Under the pieces are notes generated by a model. That model had not been told where the DNA came from. It made no database searches and worked only from the letters and a program-made list of their open reading frames with translations. A stretch of DNA of 64,000 bases from Physcomitrium patens (taxonomy: Eukaryota; Streptophyta; Bryopsida; Funariales; Funariaceae), in the NCBI RefSeq assembly GCF_000002425.4, contig NC_037269.1, positions 9,971,477-10,035,476 on the forward strand, given 5' to 3'. The first letter of the stretch is position 1; each line of letters begins with the position of its first letter. Both the position numbers and the translations under genes were made by a program. Shown here piece by piece: positions 31,031 to 42,342 of this stretch.

Positions 31031-32361
31031 CATATCTCATTTAGGGCTTGAGTCCAATGATGTGGGAATCCTGGCCAGATAGGAAATCCTTGGACTGATT
31101 CCTACTATGACAACAAGGGCGCCGTGGATTTCTGGTACCATCATTCTTTGATCTCGGACGAGACCTATAACGAGATTCAGAGGAGCTGTGATTACAGACT
31201 GGAACCTGCAGTAGGATTTTCCAGTAGCGCCGCCTGCCGAAACGCTGCTAATCATGCCTCCAATCTCGAAATGGCAGAAATTGATGCTTATAATATCTAT
31301 GCCGGTAACTGCAACTCTGCCAGCGTCAACGACTCGGCCTTGGTCAAAAGGGTAACCCTCAATATTAATCCTTTCATACGATCACAACCGTGTCTGGAAT
31401 TGCGCTCACAATCCATCCAAAATCACCGGGCTTTTGAGTTGCCATGCTCCTTGTAATAAGATTCAATTTGTGATGGCAGACGAGGCCAAGTTTCTTCCTC
31501 GGTTTGAAGGACTCCAACTTCTGCGGACCTGACACAACTACACCTTATCTCAACTTGCCAGAGGTGAAAGCTGCACTTCATGCCCGCCCTGGGATCAAAT
31601 GGACTGAATGCAGGTAGGCTTACATTCTCCGATGTAATCGCCCCTTTCAATGGATGACAATCTCTACAATTTTGTGGCAGAATGTGAGACAAGGTGGGCA
31701 GATTGGTGTTTGTGGACTAATTCATTGTGATCGCATCCTATACAGCCTGCAAATTAACAGTCAATACAGTGTGGCGAGCGTGGTGGAGTCCATGCTGCCC
31801 GTTTATCGATATCTTCTCACGAAGGGCCTAAAAATTTGGATTTACAGGTACTACATACTCACTATCTCTTCTAATTTGCTAGAGCATTCATTTTCTATGC
31901 ATTGTGTGGGATTTCGAAGGAAAGATGGTGACGATGGTGGGCTTTGTTGCAGCGGGGATATTGATGGAGTAGTACCGACAACAGGCACGAGGTACTGGCT
32001 TCGACAGCTCGACCTTATTGTAGAGGTGCCATGGTATCCATGGAATCACTCCACGCAGGTATGCTATGATCCGTTACTGGTATTAAGAAACAACTATCTT
32101 AAGGAATTGTTCTGAGTTGAATTTAATTTATATTGTGCTTTTCATGAGAAAAGATTGTTCGAGGACTATCCATGGCAGAGTTGATGGAGGAAGCCCTAAC
32201 ACGAAAAATCATGGCAGGTAGGAGGATGGACGCAGGTGTACAAGGGCTTGACGTTTGTGACAGTTAGAGACGCAGGCCACATGGTTCCAGCAGACAAACC
32301 TTCCCAAGCTTTGCAGGTATTTAGAAGATTTCTTATTGGAAAACCGCTCCCTAGCTTTTAG
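29197..32361 (+). CDS. Serine carboxypeptidase (S10 family), ten exons
   Basis: Exons by GT-AG junctions: 29197-29470, 29967-30080, 30341-30436, 30575-30667, 30801-30886, 31079-31351, 31480-31613, 31746-31847, 31953-32058, 32218-32361; 1422 nt, 473 aa, all phases consistent. A hydrophobic N-terminus (about residues 10-28) is a signal peptide, so the enzyme should enter the secretory route to vacuole or wall. The substrate-binding N-G-G-P-G-C-S-S is at 90-97. The presumed triad is Ser190 (G-E-S-Y-A-G), Asp395 (S-G-D-I-D-G-V-V-P) and His447 (G-H-M-V-P); the Asp-His spacing of 52 fits the family. The block before His reads R-D-A-G-H rather than the usual R-G-A-G-H. It hydrolyses C-terminal peptide bonds; some plant paralogues are acyltransferases and sequence alone does not separate them. 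ATGs at 29206 and 29215 are alternative starts. Confidence 0.88.
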
Positions 32362-35300
32362 TACAGAAAAATAAGCATGTTTAGATCCTCTAGAAATCTT
32401 CCTTCTGGCTCAAATTTTCTTCTGCTCCGAGATAACACAGATTGAGAATTTAAGGTGCACTTGTTTTAAGGCCATGACGTTTCAAATCAGGTGGATGATA
32501 TTAAGTATTCACTGTCTGAATTTGTTGTGAACAACGTTATTTGGTCAATAAAATCAGATCCCCTAACTTTCACTCATGCATGGAACCTACTCTTGCGTAT
32601 CAAAAGTTTCACACTGATTGGCTGGTTTTCTTGATGACATTACTTAGAAAATGTTGGAAAACTAGCTACCAGTTTTATTAATAGAAAAGTTGCGAATTTT
32701 GGGGAACGAGTTTTAGAATTATGTTTCTCTGAATCTAAAATCACCATGAGATGCCCTTGTCATTGACAGTGGAAGTACAACAATTCCATAGGAACGTTTG
32801 CCACCGTAATAATAGAGCTGGTGCTTAGCTGTATACAACTACGGTCAAAAGTTGTGAGATTTTTACAGAAGTTGCCACTGGTGCTTACCGTGATGACGCG
32901 TATGCTAACCCTGGCTTGCATTGAAATATAAAATTGAATGGATTTGCATGTAGAAGATTACACAGGTGGAAGAAAACCCATGCTTGTCAAACAAGGCACT
33001 CTCAAGACCAAATTAGGCCATTTCCTGAAATGCCCCCTAGGATATTCATCCCTTCGCTTCGCAAACGCATTGATTTCTGTTTCTCCGTTAAGGAAATTCT
33101 CACGTAAAACCCTAGACATCGTTAGTCCAACCATCAAATACTTGTTGTATTCAACCTAACGCAAGCATGTGAGAAAGTATTGTAGCAGTGCCGCGAATGG
33201 ATCTACTCTTGAGTTAGATTGAACAGAAATCCGTATTCTGCAGTGTCAGCCGGACTTGTATCGGCTTCATCTGCGGCTTTAGAGTTGCCGAAGTACAACA
33301 TATTTACTATTCGAATTTGTACTTGGACAAGTATTGGAGCAAACATTAAGTTTTTGTCTCAATCTCCTTCTCATATACTCATTTCACTCCAAACCACAGG
33401 CAACGGCTACTGCTGTTTCCTATCGCTTGTACCAATTCAACCTCTAGATTGAACTTTGTGACCCTGAGAGGAATGTAGTCAACATTCAAGTCTGTAGGCA
33501 GTTGCATGTAATAAAAGTCTTGGTCACATTCTGTGGTTAAGCAAGACACTGCTCGACTTCTTTTGATCACCACGATTGACCGTGAACTAACCATGAAATA
33601 AAGAGGTGAACAAAAAACTTGCGCTGACTTACAAGACGATCATGCATGTTCCCTTCTCTCATGAATTCTTACACTAGGATCTGCAGGGCACGTTCATGCA
33701 GTGATTTCAGTGGATTCACGGCATTCAGGAATATGCAGGTGGACGTGAGCCTGGCCATAGACCTTCTGCTGGCTGTGGATTGAAACAGCCCAAGAGTTCA
33801 GCACCATCGTTCTTGCTTCTTCTCCACATGATGCAATGTGAAACAGCAACAGTGAACTGTACCACCCACGACTGCAGCAGCTGCTCTGCTCACAATAGTG
33901 TCAGTGCCTGTCATCAAAACCACCTATGCAAAATTTTAGCGCTCGTATACGGCAAGTTACTTGTACCTTAGACACACCCAATTCATCAAAATGTCATTCT
34001 GCAATGACAATTTTCGACGACCTGAGGCTTTTAGTGCTCCGAACCTCACTCAAATTAGGGTTTGAATCTACTGTCACAAGCACGTTGCTTTCATGTTGTC
34101 AATTGTGCCTTTGAGTTCATTATGTATATGATTGTATGCTTTTTCGGATTGATCTCTACATCCAAGGGACAAGATGGGGTTCGTTCGCATAATATATTTT
34201 TGGGTTCCCTTGCCCATGTCACTAAATAAGAACATAAATCACTTCCTTCTGGAACAAAACAATTAAAATAATATTACTCACCACAACAAGAAACCATGCC
34301 AATAATAACCAATTCTTGCAGTGGAAACATCAATAGGAATTATCATGTTTGTGTATACAAATGTTAGAAGATTTTCAGTAAATTAATAATTAAGGAAGAC
34401 TAGATTCATTAAAAAGAATACAAGATTCATCTATTGGTTTATTTGATTTTTCAAAAATAAAATAAACTAAAAAAATAAAAACAAAAAAACAAACAAACAA
34501 ACAGGTCTGGGACATTATAGTCATTTAATAGATTACCAAAATGGGAAGATGGCAGATTAATTTTTTTTTATCTTCTGAAAGCACAACTCTTGTATAATAA
34601 AGTATTGAAAGTAATAATTGGTGCAATGATAAACAATAAAGTATGAAATTATACAATGGTAAACAATAAAGTATTGAAAGTAATAATTGGTGCAATGATA
34701 AACAATAAATTATGAAATTATACAATGGTAAACAATAAAGTATGAAATTATACAATGGTAAACAGTAAAGTATGAAATTATACAATGATAAACAATAAAG
34801 TATTGAAAGTAATAATTGGTGCAATGATAAAAAATAAATTATGAAATTATACAATGGTAAAAAATAAAGTATGAAATTATACAATGATAAACAAATAAGT
34901 ATTGAAAGTAATGATTGGTGGCATCTAGAATCAAGAATGTTTGCCATGAAAATTCATATTGATGCTAAAGAATATAATTTCAGGAATTTAATATAAAATG
35001 TAAGTGTAGTGCAAATCCACTAGCTTTACTATTTCTTTCTATTTTAAAAAAACGACAAAGAACGATACAAGTAAATCAGATTTATGAAATCAAATAAATA
35101 TAGGTTGATTATTATTATTATATTGGTGTGTGTTCCTAACACTTACATTAAAATGGTTACATGGTGGAAAAACCAAGCAAACAAGTCCAAAGGATGAGGA
35201 AGTTTCAGTTCTAACACATATAATACGGCAATTGAATCCAATACAGTTAAAGGGCAATTTCAGTGTAATTATTGTCACTTTGAAATGTCGATCAAGATGG

Positions 35301-35831
35301 ACAGTCGCATCAATTTTGAAACGACAAATATAAATACTGTGAATGGCGAACAGCAGGAATACAGCAGCACACCTACGCACAGAACAGTCTGATAATGTAT
35401 TAACTTTCAATGAAACACTCAAAAACAAGAGAACTGAGATACTGCCTTGTGACCTCTGATCCATAACTTTCTGCGCTGTTCTAGAAAGCTAGGTGCATAC
35501 ATCTGTCCAAAATGGAGTTGACATCCATGTATAGTAATAGACGAAGAGGGCATGTGTTCGATCTTCAACAAATACCTCGTTTTGAATCCACAAAAAGTGA
35601 GTAATACATCTCCAGCATATCATATAATGGGCTGAACACCATTCCAAAATCGCAACTGAAAATGAATTCGCATCATTAAACACCCAGAAACAAGTAAAAT
35701 AATGCCGCATCGTTGGGGACACCGCCACTCGCAGCTCATAAAGGAAACAGTTTGAGGGGAGCCAATCTTTCATTATTTAACACCCACATGGGGAGGAGGC
35801 GAATTGGTTTGCATCCACCGACGCAAGAATT
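32362..35831. other. Intergenic region between carboxypeptidase and CCS genes
   Basis: Only short ORFs without family resemblance. It contains a minisatellite (34590-34920, listed separately) and AT-rich sequence on both sides. The first few hundred bases are presumably the 3' UTR of the carboxypeptidase gene. Confidence 0.5.
34590..34920. repeat. Minisatellite with two interspersed unit types
   Basis: About 29-30 bp units ('aagtatgaaattatacaat' + 'ggtaaacaat') alternate with about 38 bp units ('aagtattgaaagtaataatt' + 'ggtgcaatgataaacaat'). Both end in 'taaacaataaagta'. Roughly ten units are visible with few changes. It creates a repetitive minus-strand ORF that is not a gene. Confidence 0.8.
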
Positions 35832-36635
35832 CTACAAGTATGCTCCAGAAATATGTACATGAGAAGAAAAAGGGAAGTGTAAAACTGATGTGTCAGTGAG
35901 TGTTTCCCTGCCACAGTAAGAGCCATCGCAGTTGCAGAGCTGAGGGTTGAGGCTGCTCGGTCTGGCACTGTGAGCGATCACTGCTGCTGCCACCCTTGTG
36001 TGCGTTTTTCCATCTGCCTCACTTGCTACCCCATACAGCACCACAGAGCGGCCGATCACATCTGCAATACTGAGCCTGTCGTTCGTCGATGTGCTCTGGA
36101 CGTGGCCATTACAGTCCACCAGCAACGATCCTAAGTTGCCCTCATGGGTTTCGTGCTGCTGCTGCTGTTGCTGTTCCTGCACAGTCACAATTCGGTGAGA
36201 GACCATTCTTTAGTGTCAACACTGCATATGAATTAGGAGTTTCCAGCGAGGGCTTTCAAGTGCACCCTTCTCAAACCTTTGCCTAAGACTTGCCAGACGG
36301 TTTTGATTCACTCATCTGATGACTCGATATTTTAATGGAGTTTTGATAATTTGTGCTGTTATGATTGATGGAGACGGGATGTTGAAAGGAGGTAAAACTT
36401 ACCGGGGTAGGGGAATTTGCGCTCGAGGGAAAGTTGGATGCGGGACCAGTGCTCAGAGCGCCTCTGGTTAGGTCACCGTACTCGTGAACAGCCCAGCCAT
36501 GCGCACCAGGAGCTAAGCCGTCAATGACAGCTTCAATGCTGCATTCTTGCAGCCCGCTGTTTTCTTGGGCGAAACGAACCACACCATGCACGTCTGGACC
36601 CTTGAATTCCGCCACAGCAATCGTCATCGGCACGC
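35832..36635 (-). CDS. CCS: Copper chaperone for superoxide dismutase (CCS), C-terminal exons
   Basis: Two exons are secure: 36403-36635 and 35832-36176. The first encodes the SOD-like domain start, A-V-A-E-F-K-G-P-D ... G-V-V-R-F-A-Q, then H-G-W-A-V-H-E-Y-G-D-L-T-R-G-A. The second encodes G-S-L-L-V-D-C-N-G, A-D-V-I-G-R-S-V-V-L-Y and A-A-A-V-I-A-H-S-A-R, ending with C-N-C-D-G, the C-x-C of CCS domain III that passes copper and helps form the SOD disulphide. The exon join is phase 0. A Gln run (E-Q-6) sits at the start of the last exon. CCS loads Cu into Cu/Zn-SOD in cytosol and plastids. The N-terminal metal-binding domain is not clearly found (next entry). The gene faces the FeSOD remnant to the right. 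Confidence 0.85.
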
Positions 36636-36759
36636 CTGAGGTCGATTCATCCATTCAAATCACTTTTAGCATATCAATAAAATACCACACGGTTTCACGA
36701 CTTGTAAGTCCATTGGATTAGAAAGATTAAGTTGCATTAGCGCGAAAGATTGCGACTCA

Positions 36760-36957
36760 TTATAAATCGACAGGGAAAAGGATCTCACAAGCGGATGAAT
36801 TCGGTTGGGTTTTGGCAAACATGGACTCGGAATACTTGCTGGGCTGTGTGGCGCTCAACGCCTCAAGGATCCTTTGATTTGGTCCAAGCTTTGAAACGCT
36901 GCCGGCATTTCCTGGTTTCATATCCAACGATATCATTAGCACGCCGTGCGTGACCAT
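36760..36957 (-). CDS. Possible upstream CCS exon with degenerate HMA-like sequence
   Basis: This minus-strand frame ends at a possible donor (TT|GTGAGA, near 36790) in the phase required by the next CCS exon. It reads L-D-M-K-P-G-N-A-G-S-V-S-K-L and N-Q-R-I-L-E-A-L, then A-K-T-Q just before the join. In plant CCS the heavy-metal domain has V-D-M-x-C-x-x-C-V-x-A-V-x-x-K-L, then a V-R-I-L-G block and a Q-T-G-R block in the same order. If homologous, both metal-binding cysteines and about 15 residues are lost. The resemblance is weak and could be chance. Confidence 0.35.
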   Translation of the reverse strand: MVTHGVLMISLDMKPGNAGSVSKLGPNQRILEALSATQPSKYSESMFAKTQPNSSACEILFPVDL

Positions 36958-37611
36958 ATGTAAAGACGGTAATGCAGACTCAGTACATTCAATACGTCAG
37001 GCATTAAATTAGAGGGATCACTTCGACATGGTGATAATGTGCGATTTTACCAGTAGCTACATTCTTGAGAGCTCCCATCACCGAAATACCTTGGACCGGC
37101 TTGTTAGTCTCTTTAGAGATTGCCCCCTATATGAGAACACCATCGCGCAATCAGAGTCATACTTCGGACACATTTCATCAACAACTCAAGAAACTCCTTC
37201 TCTTCTCAACAATGAAAATTATCAGCAAAATTCTCATAATGTATAGCATCGTTCCATGCCTGTCAAACGGAATCACATCTACGGAAGCAATATTCACAAC
37301 CTGGTGCCGAAATTCGTCTACAATGGCCTTGGAACTCAACTTGTTAGCAGTCATAAGAGAAGTATAGAAGTTTGCAGTAGCGTAAAGGCATGGTTTAATG
37401 TCTTTGCGATTCAAGTTAACGCTAAAACCTTCGATCCTGATCGACAGTGTGAGCAGTTGGCTGACAATATTCGGCTTGACCGGTCAGGACTATATACAAC
37501 ATTGTAATACCGTCTAAAATAGTATGAGCCTCTTACAAATGTTGACACAAAGTGAAGGAAAGGGATGAACTCACGATGATGTCATCGTCGGTCGAGGTCT
37601 CAACGATGGTT
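36958..37611. other. Region upstream of the CCS exons, unassigned
   Basis: On the minus strand about 37240-37480 is open and reads like a possible exon, but I recognise no family. No M-x-C-x-x-C motif was found on the minus strand here. It may hold 5' exons of CCS, transit-peptide sequence or intron. Confidence 0.3.
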
Positions 37612-37919
37612 GTACTACCAGATTTACTCCCATTGTGGTACAAGCTTATACGACACCTGTACTGGGACTTCTCTAAAATGTACTACCACTCGTCAGTTGG
37701 GTAACTTGATTGTGAGATTCGAGCTCCAATGCAGCGTCATTCGTTCCATGCCGAACTTCAAAGATTGATATGCTAGATTCTCTGTAACATGTAGTCCTCG
37801 GATTTCGATTTTTTGGGTTTTAGTCCAGTAGATGATTTTCGTTTTCGAATACGTGGGCTAGTGCCGAGTGTGGATTCCTTCGAAGATCGTACACAGTACT
37901 AGTGTAAACACTGCAGTAC
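37612..37919. promoter_or_regulatory. Cluster of seven GTAC motifs between CCS and the FeSOD remnant
   Basis: GTAC occurs at 37612, 37638, 37659, 37680, 37889, 37896 and 37916. GTAC is the core of the copper-response element bound by SPL7/CRR1-type SBP factors in plants and green algae. About one copy is expected in 308 bp of random sequence. The position between two SOD-related genes fits copper control, but binding is inferred only from the motif. Confidence 0.4.
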
Positions 37920-38168
37920 TGCAATGGGTATTCACCGCAGAGCGAAGATAGTTGTATTTCTTTTCTTTTTCACCAATTCTAGTAAAAGGAATTCTGGTCA
38001 TGAACGGCCACGCTTCAGCCTGTGTTCATCGTCTTCTCTCCGACCTCGCCAACCACGCGAAGTCGAAGGCTCTGTGATGCTTTGGCGCTTGATTGGGACA
38101 TTCCATCTTTGCCTGTTGATTGCGCTCAGTACCCAGCTGCTGTTGGTATCGCGGTGTGTGTCGCCAAG

Positions 38169-38700
38169 ATGGCTGCAGTTCCATTGCCTTTGAGCACGGT
38201 GGACTTGAGGCCTCCTCCTTACGCTTTGGTGGGTGCAAACACTCCGCCGCTGCTCGTTGATTGCGCTATACCTGCTGCATTGGTCGTCAAGCTTTGTCGC
38301 GGTTGTTCAAAGATTTTGGTCGGGGACGTCCAGGAAGTTTGAGCTTGAAGACTAATCTCATGCATATCTGTGTGTGACAGGATGCGCTAGAGCCTCACAT
38401 GAGCAAATCGACGTTGGATTATCATTGGGGGCAGCACCACCGCTCCTACGTCAACAACCTTAAGAAACAGATTGAAGGAACAGAACTAGCTTTATCTCTG
38501 GAAGATATTGTAAAGACAACTTACAACAACGGACATTATTGCTGAATTGATGCGAATGTGCGTAAATTGCAGGCGTGGAACCACGAGTTTTTCTGGTTGT
38601 CAAACCTGATGGCGAGTTAATGAGTCTTCTCATGCGTGACTTCGGATCCTATGATGATCCTTTATGCAAGATGTGCGAAACATGGGAGTTTCACACATCT
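38169..38700 (+). pseudogene. Iron superoxide dismutase (FSD) remnant
   Basis: Exon 1 (ATG 38169 to 38228) ends with R-P-P-P-Y-A-L. After a GT-AG intron, 38381 onward reads [20 protein letters not shown], which is the FeSOD N-terminal block with the first iron-binding His, then T-Y-N-N-G. A TGA follows at once. The next block A-W-N-H-E-F-F-W (from 38573, second His ligand) sits behind an acceptor with no usable donor. Then a frame change leads to P-D-G-E-L ... R-D-F-G-S-Y-D-D. The C-terminal half with the last two iron ligands (D-x-W-E-H) is absent. This is a truncated, frameshifted copy. Confidence 0.8.
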
Positions 38701-38719
38701 TCTAATCCTCACTTGGTTC

Positions 38720-39510
38720 TGTTACTGATGATATTCCTTCGTAGTTGTGCTTAAGCTGCTGTTGTGTAAGAGTGGCCGGTCGCCGGCCTCCTCATCGCAA
38801 GAGGTGTGAAGATCGAAGGAACTCATGCATACCTAGTGTGAGTTTTCTAGTCTATTTTTTCCTTAGAAAGAAAATAAAATCTGGTATTGCAGTGTTTATC
38901 ATATGAGAATATTCATAGCTTGAGTCCCACTTTTCTAAATGTTCAAAGCTTCCAACGAAGTTCAAATTTTTTGTCATCTCTTTTTATCATTTTCCTGGTG
39001 ACTGATGTTCCAACCATCACTACGATTCAAAGTGAAATTGAACATTCAAAATTTGGATAAAAGAAAAGAAAGTTGTCCTTTCTAGTATGCGATCTGAAGG
39101 AGGTCTGTATACTTGGGGAGAACGTGAAATTCCACAGCTTATAAATTTTCTAATTGTTAAAAATTATAAAGTCATATAGTTGATTTTAGATTTAGAAAAA
39201 TTAGTCCAAAAGTCTTAAGAAGAAAATATTAGGTAGAACACGTTTATTTTCCTACATGGCAAGAGCATTATTATTCCTCTCAAATTGCAAAAATCTTGTT
39301 TCAAATTAGGTTTTTATAAAATTTTACCAATCAACTTCAAAAATTGCTTAAAATAAATAGTAAAAAAAATAAATAGAATATAAGATTTTTATATTTTGCT
39401 TAATGGTTAGAATTAAGAAATAAATATACATATTTATACTTTAAAAAAAATGATTTGGACCATTTCATACGTTCTTATCACTTCACACTAACAACTATAA
39501 CCAAGGCTTT

Positions 39511-39551
<41 letters not shown>

Positions 39552-39803
39552 CTAGTAAAAAATCTTTGTAAGACTTTTCTACCATGTCTTATCAAAGTAT
39601 CTACAACAATAATATTTATAAATATAAATATATATATATATATATATGTATATACAATCAATGATTTTAATAATAAATCTATTTTTATTTTTAATTTATA
39701 GTCTCCATTAATTTATTTTTTATAAATTATTTTTATGATTTTTTATTTAGCTTTTATATCAAATTTTAATATGAATTATGAAATATTATAATCATATTAG
39801 ATG

Positions 39804-39840
<37 letters not shown>

Positions 39841-40762
39841 AAATGTTAAAATGACCTACCAATTTATTAAATCAATTCAACCTATTGTGAGAAATGAAAG
39901 AGGTTGAAATAAAAGTTATGAATAGAATGAGAGAAATGGGAGAATTGGGATAAAGAAGGCTAAGAAGGAAGAAAGCATAGGGTGAGAATAAGGAGGATTG
40001 GAATAAGAGTCATAATTGTAATGATGGTTTTTAGAGACGATCAATTTTTTTAATAATAGTTATAATAAGATAGATAGATTTAATAAATTAATAAGTAATT
40101 TTAACATTTTTCTCTCTATTATATAAAATAGCTTGGATATAAAATAAAGAAACAAAAATACATTTTTATTGGCTATTGACAAAGAAACTTTAAGAACTTG
40201 GAAAACACAAGAAAATGTTAGAACCATGAGGATTTCCAAGAACCAAGTGGTTAGAATTCTTAAATTTTTTTTTAATAACTATTTTTTCGCCAAAAAATTA
40301 TATGTTGTATAAGACACATTATGTCTTTCTCTTGGATGTTCATTTGTGTTGTATTTTTGCCCAACCCCTATTCTCTTCCTCATTATTGTTGGTTGCATTG
40401 TATGTTATCATCATTCTTCCTCCTCTTTATTCACACCCAAATTGTGTTTTGCCTTTTTGATCAATGTATTTTTATAGAAAAGCTTTTTTGTTGTACTTGC
40501 CAATGTTGCAACTACTACATTCACAGGTTGTGACTACTATGAGCTGAGAAATCTTCTTAGCCATAATATAGTAGGTTGTAACTACTATCCTAAGCAATTT
40601 CTATGGTACAATCACTAATGATTTTTCTATATATAACAATATTATGTAATGTACCACAAATCTATTATAAATATAGCCTCAATATATCAATATTCTATAT
40701 TCTATTAATATAAAAATCTTCTATCATAGATTATAGCTTAAAAATATCATCAATTGTTCCAC

Positions 40763-40803
<41 letters not shown>

Positions 40804-41565
40804 CTAGAAGATCTTTGTGCATCCTAAACTTAATTGATCAATTGTATTACAAGCTTTGAAAAATTTGGATTTAGAAATGATTCTTTTTTACCTCAATTAT
40901 ATAATTCCATGCACCAAAGAGATGAAAAATATATGGAAATTAATTGGAACTTAGGAAAAATGCACAAAAATCTAGAAGAATAGATAAGAACCTATGGAAA
41001 CTTGAAGTACTCACAAAAATCACAGAAAATAATGAAAACTTAGAAATACAAAGAAAACATATAAGAATCCATGAAAACTCGAGAAATATACAAGAATCTA
41101 GAAAAACTTAAGAAATGCATAGAAATTGACATAAACTCATAGAAACTTGGAGACACATAGGAATATACAAAAAGAGGGAAATACTTTTTTGTACTCAACA
41201 ACACATGTTTTTTTCTATATATCTATTTTGTGATGCACTTCTTTGAATATGATCTATAATGTATTCATTATATTTTATAATTAATGATGACAAAAATACT
41301 ACTATAAATATAGTTTGTCTCAAAGTTCTTTTAACTTAGTTATTCAAGTAATTATAGTAAACAAAAACTATTTTTTTCTAATTGCACTAAAAAAAACATA
41401 AATGGTTCTATTGTTATGTATTAATTCTCTTTTTTTTATATAATTGTTTTAGTCAATATTTTTTAAGAAGTGATCAATTTTTAACTTAGCAACCACAAAT
41501 AAAACTCTTTAGTATTTTCTCAGCTAATAATATGGATTTTTACTATAATATGTAGAATAACAATA
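38720..41565. other. AT-rich intergenic region with (TA)n tracts
   Basis: No gene recognised. Long TA runs lie at about 39514-39548, 39628-39647, 39810-39835 and 40765-40798. A degenerate tandem repeat is at 40930-41170. Most of the rest is very AT-rich. Confidence 0.6.
40930..41170. repeat. Degenerate tandem repeat, about 30 bp unit
   Basis: Imperfect copies of 'gaaaacttgagaaatacaca' followed by 'agaatc' recur about eight times. The unit is recognisable but strongly diverged. Confidence 0.55.
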
Positions 41566-41570
41566 GAAAG

Positions 41571-42130
41571 TATCATGGACATATGCATGTAAGCCAATAA
41601 TTACATGTATAAATAGGTAGAAGTAAGTAAAAATAAGAAAAAGTAAGTTAATTCTATAATATTTGATATAGAAGCTTCTTAGAGGCTTGATAGACGCTGC
41701 TTTGACTTTATAAGTGTCTTTAATTGGCTTTTTGGGAATATAAACATGGTCAATAAGTTGGCCATGTGCCACACATGTTGTTAGCTTGAAGACCAAGCTA
41801 ACTATGTGGCCTACACATAGAAAAACTTGCCTTGTAAGTGAAGGCATGTGTCATACAAAGTCAACACATATTGGAGGTCTTATAGAACATCGCCATGTAG
41901 CCCCTAGTTAGATAGTATATATAGAGATAAGAGTGAAGTCTTCTTCACTCTTATCAACTCCTTTGTTGTTTCCAGTCTAGTTTCAAGGGTCTCTAGTTTT
42001 TTTGGCTTTTTGGCAATAGCCATTCCAGTTTCTTTCTCAATATATATATCAAGTTATTTCTATTTTTTCATCTTTCTTTGAGAAAAGTCTCACTCGTTTA
42101 TTTTTCTTTATTGTGTTCTTGTCCTTGACA
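41571..42130 (+). repeat. 5' LTR of element D
   Basis: 560 bp. After the TATA region, GATAAGAGTGAAG (41926-41938) and CTTCACTCTTATC (41943-41955) form a perfect 13-bp inverted repeat. Compared with C, both arms carry the C/G-to-T/A change, so pairing is kept. Confidence 0.9.
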
Positions 42131-42132
42131 GA

Positions 42133-42143
42133 TTGACAAGAGT
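42133..42143 (+). other. Putative self-primer binding site of element D
   Basis: TTGACAAGAGT, 2 nt after the LTR end, is exactly complementary to ACTCTTGTCAA in the 3' LTR (46363-46373). The 5' LTR copy has one change. Confidence 0.6.
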
Positions 42144-42220
42144 ACACTTACAATATTAGAGCTTTGTCTAATCTTGATTAAGAGTGGATTACTTCTTTTT
42201 CTTCATAAGACATAAGCATA

Positions 42221-42248
42221 TTAGAAGTTGTGGATTACCCTCTTCTAA
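42221..42248 (+). other. Leader stem-loop of element D
   Basis: Arms TTAGAAG/CTTCTAA enclose loop ttgtggattaccct, identical to the loop of the 7529-7554 hairpin in A, whose arms are TAGAGG/CCTCTA. The G-C to A-T pair change is compensatory. Confidence 0.65.
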
Positions 42249-42342
42249 ACTAATATTGTCTTTAATATTTTCTTTGTTCTCAAGTCCTCCCTTCTATTTG
42301 TCTTGAGTGATATTAAACATCTTCTCTTTTCTAAGTGTTATC

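Noticed and set aside
34525..34947. 140-codon minus-strand ORF with repeated L-Y-N-F-I motifs.
   Set aside because: Produced by the minisatellite period; no codon bias or family resemblance.
39500..39840. TA and short repeats considered as a CRISPR-like array.
   Set aside because: Simple dinucleotide runs without spacer structure, in eukaryotic DNA.
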